Below are positions 11,351 to 23,725 of a stretch of 64,000 nt of DNA, piece after piece. The position numbers and the translations under genes were made by a program. The DNA lies in contig JABSSW010000045.1 in assembly GCA_018902385.1 (NCBI GenBank), forward strand, positions 62,001 through 126,000, given 5' to 3'. The DNA comes from Physcia stellaris (taxonomy: Eukaryota > Ascomycota > Lecanoromycetes > Caliciales > Physciaceae). The notes below the pieces were generated by a model. The model worked only from the letters and a program-made list of their open reading frames with translations, searched no databases and was not told the origin of the DNA. The first letter of the stretch is position 1; each line of letters opens with the position of its first letter.

Positions 11351-13807
11351 ATGAGTCATTTTCATGGAGTATCGAGGCTCAGTTTGACACTTGGAGTCTT
11401 GTGTCTAGATTCATCACGAGCATATCTTCTACCCTTTCCACCATTTCCTCATTAGTATCAATCTATGTCACAACCATAATTTAGCTTTGAAACCGTCCCG
11501 TCGACATCCTTTGACGTGTCTCAGTTCTACAGACTACTCGCTGCGTTGGTAGGTTAAGGCCCAACCCTACAGTCAACTCTAACCAACTCGTCCGTGGCTT
11601 ACAGCCATCTTCAAGGCGTGCACCAGCGGTAGAGGAAATCCTATTGACATAGGACATGCTCGTAAGTTCCATCGATTCTTAGCCAGTCCTACTCTGCTTA
11701 GAACTAACAGCTCTCAGGCAGACCGTTTCATGCCGAAGGGACACATAGCCTGCATAGAGCTGAATGCGCTGAGAGAACACCGAACCTCTCAAGAAGCTTC
11801 ACAGTTTGCCGCTATGGAAAGGACCTATGGCAGTCCATCATCGGGCTGCTATCTCGTCGGATATTCGTAAGTGCTGGCTACTTCTAGTATCCTCTGCGAT
11901 CGAGCCTTCTCACCTAGCCTTGAACGCGCTGGTAGATATCAGAATCTGGGCCCAAAGTTCAAGGCATGAGGCTTATGGCATGGGCCCATGAAATCGTTAT
12001 TTCCCAACGGAAATTTCGTCATACATATGTAAGTAGCTTGACCTTTTAGGAGGCTCTTTTCGAAACTATACTGGAACACACCTAGCTGTTTCAATGATTA
12101 TACCAAAGGTACGGTGTTCTCTCTTTGCATCTTCAAACGACGCCGACGACTATGCTCCAAGCTTTGACGGAATTGTCTGTGCTAAGATATACGCTACAAA
12201 ATCTGGAAAAACTCTTTCGACTTGAGCTCCCCTTGAAGGTCTCAAGAAAGGTCTCCCAACGAGAACGCTACTGTTAATCCGAAGACCACGGGCAGCAGAG
12301 CAACTCAATTGAGGCATAATGCTGGCTGCTCATCGGTAGGTGTTCGGTCACACGAAATGGTCTCATTCAGAGTATTGACAAGGCGGTTGAATTCTAATTA
12401 GACCTTTGAAGGACATGAAATCGGCCTCAAGCGAAGCGAACGATATCATGTTGGAAGGGCACACAGACAAGGCTCACAGGAGACTGTTTGAGCCACGTAT
12501 GCTTTCATTTGGGAGTTTCATTTTCACCAATCAAATGGACACACTGCAGCACTATTCGCCTGAAGGAGGTTTGGAATAAGGTGGGCGAGCTATTTGTTAC
12601 TGAAATCAAGGGGATGTGACGATCTTGGCTACCGTACCTCGAATCCGCCGAGTTGGTATTGGTGGTGGCGGGTTTTCCCGTCGCTGCTGGCCTGGCATGG
12701 GTACCTGACTTTAAGGAACGTCCAGTTAACGTGGTTGCGTGGCCGTGTCGCCTGACTCGAGATTGGCCTGCTTGGCGGGATATCCCGATGAGAAGGATTC
12801 CGCGGTCACAAGTCGGGACTTGACATGTGCGTTCGAACACTTGACTTTTTGGGCAGATCGATTTACTTCGACGGCTAGGCTGCTTATCGGAAGCGGTACA
12901 AGAGTATACAGCTGTTGACTGAGGAAACCAACGTGAAACTGTGAGTCTAGATCTTCTCTCATATGGTAGATCAGAATCACAAGGACGTGCAGTTTCTCTG
13001 TGGCCAGGGTTCGGTGCCTAAGCTCTTTACTATCCCTACTTTGATCTGCAGGCATGGGTAGATCGCGCCCGTCAACAGTGGTCTTGCTGTATTTCTGGCC
13101 CGTCGATGTATTCAAAGGCACAAGGAATAGCTCCTTTTGCTTGTTTCGGTTGGCATATCCTGTACATACGCCAAGGTCCTATTCTGCAAACTCGAATCTC
13201 CAGGGCAATCCAGCCACACACGCTGATCAACGATGTCCGTCCTGGGACGCAGCGCTGAATATTAAAACAGGTCGTTGACCGAATCTAGATACTGCTATCA
13301 GGTGAACCCAACACTGTTCAACGAAATGACCCTAGGACCAACACGAGAGTGGTTCTCTTCGTCAAAGGGCCTCTACTTGCCAGTGACGTATGGAGGAAGG
13401 CTATATGCGTGCACGACGTAATACCCATCTGTGGGCTTCTCTACACTAGCGACCCCACAAGAAAGTAAGGATCGAGTCATCCGCAAATACAGAGAGACTC
13501 TTGTCTGGTCAGCAAAATCGTGGTTGAACCACTTTGGCAAGCGAAAGGTTCGCCATTTAGGATTCAGACCTTGGGACCTTCCACCACGACTATCGTCGCC
13601 ATTCCGTTCATCGTGGCCACGTAGAATGCAATCCTAATCTCCCTAGATCCAAGACCCCCTTTAGCGAACATCGCTCCTGGATACCGCTCACCTATGCACC
13701 ATGCCGAGACCCTTTCTACCGTTGCACTAACCCCATGTCCAAAGCACTCCAATGAAACTCCTCGTTCCAACAGGAATATCTTCTGAATCCTCACCGTGCG
13801 GCCGGCT
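11351..13807. other. Intergenic, no gene recognised
   Basis: Open frames of 60-130 codons occur on both strands without family signatures, and none can be extended across plausible introns into a conserved protein. I see no repeat structure here. It could hold a non-coding RNA or lineage-specific gene that cannot be seen by eye. Confidence 0.45.
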
Positions 13808-15732
13808 TCAATTGCCTAAGCGCCTTCGGCGTCCTCGACTACCGCCTTCTGTCCTTTGGTCGAGAACTTCTCGAAGTAAAGGATCATTCATATCTCTATC
13901 TGTGTGATTGACTCGCACATGTCTGTAGTCAATGGTCAGTTTTTATATGATTCCCATTGTTTCTTACAACAGCTAGACATCTGCAGTCTGCTTCACATAC
14001 CGCTGTAAGTTATCGGGTCGAGGGTATTTATGCTCCCTTTCCGGACAAAAAGGGCAGATATAGCCCGGTGACCGATGGACGAGCCCATGCCGTATCATCT
14101 CGTTCTTGCGTTTGAACCCTTTCCCGCCTTCTGATCTTGCGCAGTCTTTTACTGGACAGTAATGTGGCCGGTTTTGAGAGTGAACATTAGCATGAGAGCT
14201 TAATGGGCACATTTAGCTATGCTTCTTGAACGAGGGCGAACTAATGGAGCTTACTTCAGCAAATACTGAGTCTGGAATGGCAAAGCCGTACACCCAGGAT
14301 GCTCACACTTGAACACGCCCCCAACGTACGGCCCATTGACCAAGGGAGGGAGCACCGGTCGCGCGCCCTCTAGACTCATGCCGTCACCGCTGAGGGGTGT
14401 GTCAGCACTGCTTGTACTTGGTGTCAAGTCGTCACTTTTAGGGGTAGGGCCGTTGGGATAAAATGGTCGCTCGCGTTTCCCTGGCGGGGACATACTGGTT
14501 ATATCTTGACTGTGTCGGTATAATTCTCGTGGTGATACTTCACTGTACGTGCTTGCGGGTGAAGGCTGTGTGGGCGTATAGGAATGCGTGAACCGTCCGT
14601 TCATGCGGGTCTGTGGACTTGGGAAAGTGGTTGATCGGGAGGTCAATGGACCTGCTGATGGTGACTGCATTGGAAAGGTAGGCCGTGAATTCATAACCAA
14701 TGATCGGGCCTCGTTTTCTTTCGGTGAAGGAGCATCTATGGGCAAGGCTAGGTTCTGGATTGATGGTAGATTCTGATTGCTATTCGGGGATTTTGCGGTT
14801 TGTGGATTTGTTGAGCTTTGAATGGCAGGAAGCGTTTCCATCGGAGAGCCTTCCGGCGGCGCTATTGTGTGTTTGAGCAGTTTTGGTGAAATCATGGTTG
14901 AATGCGAGCCGTTGCGACCTATGTCCGAGAACGGTGGGCAAGCGAGAGATATTTCATGTTCAGTCTTTACAGATGAAGAACGCTCGCCCTCCCAGGACGT
15001 CTGTGGCGTTGAATCTTTCGAGTGCCTACTCGGAATTTTTGTCTGAGTATCAGAGTGCCTGACCTGACTAGCTAGATCCGTATGAAGTTTTGGTGGTCGA
15101 ACTCGCCTCGGACCATCTCCCTTGGGACTGCTCGTTCGGCTCTCCGTGGCTCCATGCACGCCAACTGCATCTATCGCGTTCTGCGCCATCTGCTCGAGAT
15201 CCACGCCGGCGTCCGTTTCCTCGGCCTCAACCTCATCCTTCATGTCCTCGTCGACTTCGCTCGTCTCTGACTGTGATGCAGAATTCAGCGGCTCTTCGCC
15301 CGCTCTCGCGGCTATGTCAGGGTTATTTAGATCGCCTAAGATGCCAACGAGCACGGCGTCGCCTTGCGAGGGTTGCGTATGACGTTTCCGACCTTTCTGC
15401 TTGGGGTTTCCTGAAGGTTCTGGGGATGGCGACCTTGGTGGAGGCGTAAGGTACTCTGGAGATGGTGAAGGCTTCAAATTGACCTTTCGAGCTACCAGAG
15501 GGGGGGTCCGATTTGCATAGGCGTCATCCGAATCGTAATTTTCTGTCGCCACTTTCACTCCTGAAGGCGGAGGGCGGACCAAAGTCCCCCTCACCCGCAG
15601 AGGTGTCGGAAAGTATCGTAACGCGCAAGTCAATGTGAGGATCAGAACCAGGGTTCCACTGGCAGTGATGTGTGGAGATCTCTTAGCAGCTGCGGATGTG
15701 TTAGCGACACGGTTCCGATGGTTTATCAACAT
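13808..15732 (-). CDS. C2H2 zinc-finger protein with long disordered N-terminus
   Basis: About 596 residues if the first ATG at 15732 is used. Exons: 14255-15732, 14001-14198 and 13808-13922. The joins restore a finger running from KCEHPGC through NSHANVH, then a second beginning HYCPVKDC with EGGKGFKRKNEMIRHGLVH, and a third CPFCPEREHKYPRPDNLQRH. The last exon ends in a basic run GRRRRLGN. Residues about 60-450 are low-complexity Ser/Pro/Thr with TPP repeats, as in fungal regulators. The zinc-finger block matches a conserved Pezizomycotina family of unknown target. The start is doubtful: the sequence before the conserved ENYDSDDAY segment (around 15550) does not look like family sequence, so a separate 5' exon upstream is likely. 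Confidence 0.8.
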
Positions 15733-17354
15733 GATCTACTATGAAGACATCAAAGTACCAACAGCCTGGAGGTTACTATATCATTATGGACGAGGACGAC
15801 TAATCAAAAACTATTACCACCCCTTTTGATCTTCACAAGGCAACAGACTCATGTAGAATATTTCGAGTCACTCCGAACACTCTGTCAACGGCAAAGTCAT
15901 GACATGAGCTCTCAGTAGCGACCGAAAAGGTAGACATGGGGAGAGGAATCGAACGGGAATCCAAGCGCGTCAACATAATAATAGAGATGTCCGAGTAGGA
16001 AGCCAAGGCCAAGAGGTAGCTGTGCTCTAGATTGAATTGCGGCAGCGATATTGCTCCGCTCGGATGATTAGGGCAGCAAAGGAGCGAGTTGAATTTCTGC
16101 TGTGGCCGATGCACTCGAAGGATGGGTGCAGGTTCAAGGGAGGAGTGATTGAGGTGTAGCTTACATGACTTTGGCGGCCGCCGATGTTTAGCTGAGGCTC
16201 CGGTTTAGCTTGAGGCTGAGAAGTTTAAACGTATCGCGAGTGGAGAACCCGCCGAAGCGCCGACTCACAGGCCCCGCGGCGACTCAATGGACGTGTTGAT
16301 CAAGGACTTGGTCGTTCATGAGCGATAGCAGAAGAATTCCTTGCCCTTCTTCCGGAACCACACCGCGATGTAGGCCAAGTCGGGCGGTGTTGGTCTCGAT
16401 GTGGGATGCTGACTGACCCTGGGCTGCGTAAGACAGAGGCTGAAGACGGTAATCGTAAAATAAGGCCGACTCTCGCAAAGTTTTCCTTGCAACCTTCCTT
16501 CGGGCGTGCCAATGTGCTGACAATTACCCACGAAGGAATATTCCTGATCTCACATTCGCTGAGGATGGAGCATGCCACCGCGACAGAAGGCCGAAGAACG
16601 TCCCGACGCGCTTCCAGGGATGAGGCACACACAATCGAGAGCTTCGGGGGAGAGAGATGGAGCGGCGAGAGAAAGAGCGTTCGAGAGGAGCTGCACTCTC
16701 TGGGGGATCAGTGAAATGGTCATCAACCGCTCCAGTTTCCACCCCACCCACACCTGGCTTCATTTTTCACTAATCCTCTGGCTGAGAGATCATGCTGCCC
16801 AGCTCGGACAGGCGACTACTGTACCTTGCTCCCTCCACGAGCTTGCGTGCTTCTGCATCGTCTCGGGCCCCCAATGGATTCAAGTCGACATGCTGCGGCT
16901 TAAATGATGGGTTGCCTCCAACTTCTAGCTGCATCCCGTTTATTGGCTTTTCGCTTACTGGCTCATCGCAGCTTGCGCCTCATCTGAGCACGCTTATCCT
17001 AGCAAAGTGAAGCGTCTTTTACCCAAACCATCTAATCTGTTGGCTAGAACCCTCTTTCAGACCATCTGTGTCCGACAGCAATTACCTCTGCTGCTGTGTT
17101 GATCCGTGCAGCTTGACGATGAAATTATCAGGTTTGTCAACTTTGCTTGACTTTCCATCGTATGCATGGATTCTACAGACCCTTTCTGCAGTGCCACCTC
17201 GTGCTTCCTCATCCTTCTCCCTAACGGGAACGTCGTATCTTGAGAAGCCTTAAAGCGGCACAGACTCGTGGCTCCGACAATAGCCTCGCAGTTGGCGAGC
17301 ATCTCCGTCATGGTTCAATCACGATCATCTCTCATGAACCCTTTTGACTTGCCC
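15733..17354. other. Intergenic, no gene recognised
   Basis: Many overlapping frames on both strands around 16280-16900, where the sequence is GC-richer, which produces chance open frames. None shows a motif or a consistent exon chain. It probably includes the promoter and missing first exon of the neighbouring zinc-finger gene. Confidence 0.4.
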
Positions 17355-18635
17355 CTATAGCTTGGCCTTTTCGGTAGTTGCCTCCTCCTGTAATCGCCGC
17401 ACTAGACTCCAGGCAAAGTCCCCAAATGGCCCCATTTGCGCTGCATACTCCTGTGCCTTTTCGCTACTCGCTTGCCGCAATGCGTACCTCGCTGCTATCC
17501 CCTGCATGATTACACTGTTGCGGAAAACACCAAAGGCATCACCCCACCGCGATTCATCAGAAGGGTTCCAACCCGCAGTCTCACGATACCATTCAATACA
17601 TTCCTTACGAGAGGGCAGTCCGGTCCTGAACGTAGAAGACGAGAACGCGGAGTTGGTCCGTGATTCTAGTTGCTCTGGAACAGGGTAAAGAGCAAACGTG
17701 AATGGAGAAAGCAAGTTTGAAAGATCAGAAAGGGGATGGCCAATGGTCGACATCTCCCAACTACAATAACGCCGTTTAGTACAGAACGACGAAGACATTG
17801 GTGATAGATTTACTTACTCCAGTATCCCAATTACCCTTGGCTCCGTCCTATGGTAAACAAGGTTATCAATTTTGTAATCACCGTGGATAACACACGACCT
17901 ATCAATTGGCTGCATCCTTGGGTCTTCAAAAAAAGCAACCATGTCATCGAAATGAGGAATCTTGCCAACCTGTTGACGTGTCTCTTGGTCAACTGCCTCC
18001 GCTTGCGAACCAGAAATTGTGCTCAATGTCTTGATCTGACGATTGTAGAAACCGTTTGCTTTACCGAACCTTGAGAGCCCTTGCTTGCTCGGCGCTACGC
18101 TATGGAGCCGTGCTAATGTTCGAACAGCATCACGCCACCTTCGCTGCATCAGTCTTGATTGGAAAGGAGAAGGGTGTTCACTCACATCTTTTTCCTATCA
18201 TCAGCCGTAACTCCTGGAAAGGAGGCGTCCTCGAAGATTCGACCATCCAAAAATTGCATGATATAGAACGGCGTCCCGATGACAGATGGATCTTCACATA
18301 AGGAGTATGTTTTCGGAACGGGTACGCCTGTACGCTGTAAACCATGGATGACTTGATATTCGCGCTCCACCTGGTGGGCTGTCTTTGATAGCAATCTGCC
18401 AGGAGGTTTCTTGCGCAGGACATAACGATTGTTATCACTGGCTGTAATCTGGTAGGTTGGGTTTGACTGTCCGTAACCAAACTAATTGTAGTTGAGTGAG
18501 GTTTCCCGCAGCTGTTGGAAGGACCAAAGGGCAAACCTGTTCAATGGATATAGGGAGTTTGATGTCGTGCACCTCTTTCGCAATGTATGCGGACAAGGAT
18601 GGGACATCGATTGGCTGTCTCACAGCGCCTGCCAT
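17355..18635 (-). CDS. Aminoglycoside phosphotransferase-fold kinase (ACAD10/11-type)
   Basis: A 373-residue protein of the APH/choline-kinase fold. Exons: 18537-18635, 18186-18481, 17818-18138 and 17355-17760, with introns of 55, 47 and 57 nt that all keep frame. The N-lobe shows a glycine loop [10 protein letters not shown] and the lysine segment [12 protein letters not shown]. The catalytic loop is [12 protein letters not shown] (Brenner motif), and the metal-binding aspartate follows in [16 protein letters not shown]. Mammalian relatives sit beside acyl-CoA dehydrogenases and phosphorylate 4-hydroxyacyl-CoA; the fungal stand-alone substrate is not known. There is no targeting signal. The third intron uses an AAG acceptor. 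The family call is secure, the substrate is inferred. Confidence 0.88.
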
Positions 18636-19253
18636 GATGTTGACTATTCGTCGATGTCAAAAGACGACTTTCACCTTGGCTTAGAGAAGCGCAAGAGCAG
18701 AAGCTATCTCATCAACCAGCCTCGAGCCAGCTCTCCATCTTAGCTCGCAGCGGGGAGTGAGCCGAGGCACACAAATCGGAAATCACTCCGAACCACACAC
18801 GTTCTTCAAGCAAAAGACCCATGGCCATGAATCAAACACGTCCTGAAGCCGTCTATCGTAGCTCCTTAGTCTTACTCGCCCAGTATAGATAGTAGCAAAT
18901 GCACTGCACCTGTAGTGCACCGACTGACCCTACATCAGCATCTTTTGTTGACTGTGTCCGAGACAGTTTCATGATGGAGTGCCCGGAATGCGAACCTCGA
19001 TGGAGGCGGCATGGTGCTTTCTTTCCATTCTTCGACCTCGAAACGCCAAGGCAGATTTGGGATCTGATGGTCTGCTGTTGGATGCTTTGTCAATGAGATC
19101 TCAAGGAAGGAGAAGTGCGGAAGGTATCCCTGCCTTGGGAGCTGGAGTCGCTATGAATTGCCGAGGCACCGTGGACTGAACGCGTTTTGACGTGTCGCGC
19201 GTCTCTCTCACGATATCGAATCTACACAACCACGTATGACTTTCATCAAGTAA
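18636..19253. other. Intergenic between kinase and dUTPase genes
   Basis: No gene recognised. The last part is the dUTPase promoter with an ACGCGT site (listed separately). A six-codon upstream frame (ATG at about 19232, stop just before the main start) precedes the dUTPase ATG. Confidence 0.5.
19180..19185. promoter_or_regulatory. MCB-like site ACGCGT upstream of dUTPase
   Basis: A palindromic ACGCGT lies about 70 bp before the dUTPase ATG, with a second CGCGCG tract about 12 bp further on. In yeasts ACGCGT binds the MBF (Mbp1/Res) complex that drives G1/S genes, and dUTPase is a usual target. Presence of the site is seen; its use is inferred. Confidence 0.5.
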
Positions 19254-20046
19254 ATGCCCACCACCCCGCCACCATCTGGAGTTAGCCTCCATCAGCCACA
19301 TTCTACTCCCAATCCACCTGTTGCCAAACGTCCGAGAATTATGTCCAATGCCGAAACCTCCACCCTTGCTCCTGCTGTTGCCCCGATCTCAACATCTCCG
19401 CCTTTGTTGGTAAAGAAAATCTCTCCAAGTGCACGAACGCCGACCAGAGGAAGCGCTTTCGCCGCCGGATATGATATCTATGCTTCGGAGGCGGTGACTA
19501 TACCGGCGAGAGGGAGGAAATTGGTTGGCACGGGATTGCAGATGGCGGTTATGGAGGGGTGCTGTGAGTTTCTTAGCCATCTCCTCGAAGTGTTATCAGG
19601 GAGCGCTGGATTCAGAAAGCCTACGGGATGGGTCGAAGGGGGTGGAAGAGAAAAGCTAGGATTGCTGATGCATGGCCACGAGCAGATGGGAGAATAGCTC
19701 CACGATCTGGTCTTGCGGTCAAGAACTTCATCGACACCGGCGCTGGTGTCATTGATGCAGATTACAGAGGAGAGGTGAAAGTATTACTATTCAATCATGC
19801 AGAAATTGATTTCAGAGGTAGCCCCCCTTACCCTAGCAGAGTCTGAGGTGATACTAACGCGTTGCCATGGCACAGTCGAAGAAGGTGACCGAGTGGCACA
19901 ATTGGTGCTTGAGAGAGTGAGAGCGCCTTATCGATGTTGCTGTATCCAAGCTGACTTTGAGGGAGATATATACTCCGGATATACAGGTCGTAGAGGAGCT
20001 AGAAGAGAGTGTGCGAGGTGCCGGAGGTTTTGGGAGCACTGGTTGA
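19254..20046 (+). CDS. dut1: dUTP diphosphatase (dUTPase)
   Basis: Hydrolyses dUTP to dUMP and pyrophosphate, keeping uracil out of DNA and feeding dTMP synthesis. It is 187 residues with exons 19254-19563, 19686-19817, 19876-19916 and 19966-20046. All five trimeric dUTPase motifs are present once spliced: [43 protein letters not shown] and the C-terminal GAGGFGSTG that closes over the active site. The 41-nt third exon is short. The Pro-rich first 45 residues precede the conserved domain. A second methionine at about 19341 could give a shorter form, so two start sites (for instance for organelle and nucleus) are possible. Convergent with pyridoxal kinase, 224 bp apart. Confidence 0.95.
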
Positions 20047-20270
20047 GTTGGCAGCATTGATTCTTCTATTCAGGATTTCATCATAGAGGCCTGCGAGTGC
20101 TATCTATTCTATGATACCGGAAAATGCATTATTTATCGACTCCCTTATTGTTAGCCGTTATTGTCCTCTCCTTGACCAAGAGCAAAGTCAATGTCAACAG
20201 GTATGATCCGCTCATCATTTGTGCCTTTTTGCAACTGCGCTTTATCACCCATCCTTGGCGTTTGAAATCG

Positions 20271-21660
20271 CTAGGATTTATCTTTGACTGTCAAAGCTTC
20301 AGCGTGGAAGTGGGTCTTCGGTTCCCTCAGATCTCTCAGATTCCGAACCAATCTTATCTCCGCCGCCTTCGTCATCCTCAGATGGATCCTCTTCTCACTA
20401 TCCTTCTCCTTCTCCATGGCTCCTAAAGGTCCGCCCATTCTTTCTAAGGACTTGTCTCTAGCCTCCTTTGTCTTCTCGAGCACAACCTGCATACTTCCAA
20501 GCACTTTCTCAACAGCTTTGGCTAGCGGTAGATCCACCGCCTCTACATCATCTGAAGATACCCAGGATTTGGACTGATTGAGACCTTGCTCCGTCACAGC
20601 TTCACGTAGCCGAACGAGGGTCAAAGCTGCGAACATGTCACCCGTCCCGCTAAAATAACAGTCAATAGCCGGGACATCGAGCTTGAAGAGTCGCGGTGAA
20701 TTGTCCAGGCGGGCGCTAGACCCAACAACAGAGATAGTTGAGGAGGACGGGTCGAATCGAACGGATGTGACTATGATGTGTGGAAGTCGATGCACTTTGT
20801 GTAGCTTTGCGATCGCCTCGCTCAGAGTTGCAAGCGAAGTGATCTTGATGTCGGAGAGAAGCCTGAATATCAAATGAGCAAATATGTATGTTGAATGTGG
20901 TGACAGGATAGGCTCACTCGGTCTCGAACTGATTGGGCAGTATCAGGTCCGCATCTTGTAGAAGGGTTTTATACGCCGGCACCACGTCTTCGCTCACGTA
21001 GATTCGGCCTTCGTCGCCCATCACAGGATCAAGCACTATGGCGGCTCAATCAGTATGTTGTGCCCCGAACACTTTGTATCATACCCCAGAAAAACGATCC
21101 AGGCTTAGTGGAAGCTTTGAGCTTCAAGTCTCGGCCTATCGATCCAACTGCACCAACGACCGCGGCACTGGGCGCATAGCCAGAAAGCATCAAATCGAAG
21201 TCGACTAGATAGCTCTGCTTCAACCCGAAATAGATATCAGCGATATCTTCAGCCGAGGCCTTGTTGCCTCTGAATTGCATGTAGCCAGTATGATTGCCTG
21301 CGCAGGGTCAGAGATCCAACGTTTGATTCTGATATGCCGATCCAGCCACCAGGCATAAGAAGCATGGTGGGCCACAAGTTCTTACTGAATTGCACCGTAT
21401 TCACTGCAGCAACCTCGCAGCCCAGGCTTTGCATCACCAGTGCTGCTATCGTGTTGCCAACGTAGCTACAACGTGTCAAACCAGCCGATCTCTATTATTA
21501 TTATTGCCCAAAGAAGCGCCTTGCTTAACGTGGACTCACCCATAAGTAACCTTTCGAGCGAGTCAGCCACTCGCACAGCGTTCATGGCACGGCGTTATGA
21601 GCCTACATGACTGGCGATGGCTAACACCCTCGTTTCGGGTACGATGGGATCGAGAGACAT
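20271..21660 (-). CDS. bud16: Pyridoxal kinase (PdxK/Bud16 family)
   Basis: Phosphorylates pyridoxal, pyridoxine and pyridoxamine in the vitamin B6 salvage pathway. The rebuilt protein has 355 residues from six exons: 21607-21660, 21540-21550, 21386-21465, 21085-21297, 20918-21035 and 20271-20862. Family landmarks appear in order: [26 protein letters not shown], the substrate-loop region, [26 protein letters not shown] and the catalytic anion hole [12 protein letters not shown]. The second exon is only 11 nt and supplies the VTYG of SHVTYGYVGN; omitting it breaks the frame. A C-terminal extension of about 60 charged residues follows the kinase fold, as in other fungi. Cytosolic; no signal seen. 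Confidence 0.93.
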
Positions 21661-21947
21661 CTCGTACAGTCTTTTTGAGATGGTCTGAAAGAAAAAGATG
21701 TGGTTTACATTATTTAGTACTGGGAGACTTTGCGAGACTGGTGCTTATTGTGCATCTGCGGCATGACGTATACGGAGACGGCTAAATGATGCTTGCTTGC
21801 TTTGGCTGTTACGCAAATGGGGACTTGTAGCTCGAGAGCATGTTTAGGAAACCTTGATCTTATCCTGAACAAGTACCGTACCCTTCAATCTTCCAGCTGT
21901 TACATGCAACTACTAGACTACCACACCTCAACCTTAGCTCCATCTGA

Positions 21948-22931
21948 TTATTCCTCGTCCCCAATCTATCAAGTTATTAGCAACCCAAGTGGCAGTTTCA
22001 ATCATGATGTCCTACCTTGGGCGCTAAATAGAACCGAAGATAGCTGTTAGAAGCTAACGCATACTCCACCAGGAGAGGCACTTCATTCGATAGGCACAGT
22101 TTGACGGTGCCGGACAAACCACTTGCTTTGCAGAAGTTGACAAGGTACTTGAGCGAAAATGTGAGGGCGACAGGTTCCGATAACGCAATGTCGACATTCA
22201 ATTCTGGCTTCTCAACATTGGTGTGGCTTCGTAGAGTGACCGCGCCGTTGCCGATGTCGCCTGAACATGAGAACTTGACACCCTCTTTTGTAGCCTCGAT
22301 AGCAACTACAAGCCTTGTCAGCACTGCATCATCCAAGTGCCGAGCAAAACACCTATACCAGACTCAGACAAGGCCATCAAGTCTCTGCAGATCCTCTGGA
22401 ATTCTGGTGACGGCATGGATATCGTAGCAGCGTATTCTGTCTCGGGGATCCCAAGATGCTCTTGATCAATATCCATAAGCTTGATATCATATTCGCTCAA
22501 GCGATCGCTCTCGCTGCTTTCGAACACGAGGTTTACCACATCCGGTGCGTCTTCGGCCTTGAGTGTCAGGATATCCTCGTTCTGTGCACAGCGTAGCACC
22601 TTCATAAGCGAACTCAGATTTATTCCGAGGGCAATGTTGCGATCGCAGCGAAAGGGTGAGAAGGACTCGGCCTTCAGCATCATCGAGACAAGAGCGACAT
22701 GGGAGTTGTCCATGGCTTGTAGGGCAATCCCGGAGTCATTGCAATCAAAATTGCAATCCTGGACAAGGTCCTTGATGGCATCAACAACCTGAAAACGGTC
22801 AGCAGCTACGACGAGAGTTGTGTGGCCGCAATAACCTTCTTCAGCAGGTTCGCCTGCTCGAGCCGCGCTTCAAGCACTATAGCAATATGTTAGTCTTGAA
22901 AGAAACGTCATACAACGCATGGCAAACTACT
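21948..22931 (-). CDS. pol30: Proliferating cell nuclear antigen (PCNA)
   Basis: The homotrimeric sliding clamp for DNA polymerases delta and epsilon. Exons: start A at 22931 (end of exon 1), 22836-22876, 22359-22788, 22016-22305 and 21948-21965. This gives 259 residues, the usual fungal length. Landmarks: [23 protein letters not shown], the centre-loop [14 protein letters not shown], the interdomain region [13 protein letters not shown], and C-terminal [14 protein letters not shown]. The start codon is split: A comes from exon 1 and TG from exon 2 across a 54-nt intron (22877-22930). A non-split alternative needs a 37-nt intron and would add two residues. The final coding exon is only 18 nt. 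Upstream ACGCG sites suggest G1/S control. Confidence 0.95.
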
Positions 22932-23725
22932 TCTGTCCTTTCTTTGTAAAGCTCAGTCTGGTACAGAGCCTGGCCAGCGATTGCGACGGGTAACGAAAGC
23001 GGCTTCGTAAGCGTCTTTCTGCGTGTTGGTTTGTCTTGCACTCAGACTCTAGGACGACAATAGTTGATAGCGGCGCGGATTCGAGGAATCGCGTCTGTAG
23101 CGCGTTTCCTCTGAGTAAAGTGGTCACGTGCCAGCGCTCTGCCGCCGAAGGGTCCGGCAGCTTACTACTCGTAATTTAAGTACGAGTAATGGGGAAGGCC
23201 AAAAAAGGTAATGGCCACATTGGTACGGAGTACATGTAGGTACCTCGTACTCAACTACCTACTACTATTCAAGTCTTTCACAGAGTATTACTGCCACCAT
23301 TTTTGCCCAATGCAAATCAAGTGCTACCTGTTAGTAGGAGCACCTTGGTTCTTCACCCCATTCTGACGTCAATGAAAAGAGCATTACCTGTAGGTAACGA
23401 TTTGGTGATCCGTGACATCCCAGGCTGGGCTCAGATTAATATGAAATGTTCACTCCGTAGGGCCTTTTGCTTTCGATAAGCAAACTCAGGACTAACCTTT
23501 GCGATTGTGCCTTTAGTCTTCAAGGGTATCACTAGAATAATAAAGTAGTAATTACATTGTGATGTGCACTAGTTCCTATTTACCGTGCCAATAACCAACA
23601 GTAAGCAAGTCATCGCTGAAGCAAGTCTAATTTCCCTAAAGGTATACGTGCGTGTCCCAAATCCACGATTCCCATGCTCATGCAGAATTTTCATTACATA
23701 TTGGTCCGTCGTCAAGTCAGCGTCA
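22932..23725. other. Intergenic between PCNA and the vezatin-domain gene
   Basis: The PCNA-proximal part is promoter. Between about 23160 and 23420 are several short palindromic pieces: TACTCGT with ACGAGTA at 23166-23188, GTACGGAGTAC at about 23223, and TAGGTA/TACCTA words. These resemble remnants of a small inverted-repeat element but I cannot set its ends. No gene seen. Confidence 0.4.
23090..23106. promoter_or_regulatory. Pair of ACGCG (MCB-like) sites upstream of PCNA
   Basis: On the minus strand AACGCG (23101-23106) and ACGCG (23090-23094) lie about 160-175 bp upstream of the PCNA start. PCNA genes are classical MBF targets in yeasts. Use of these sites is inferred. Confidence 0.45.

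Noticed and set aside
12505-13121. Overlapping minus-strand frames of 111 and 131 codons
   Set aside because: They overlap each other in different frames, have no motif, and cannot be extended by plausible introns.
16284-16907. Several GC-rich frames on both strands
   Set aside because: They overlap on both strands, a sign of chance frames; no conserved motif.
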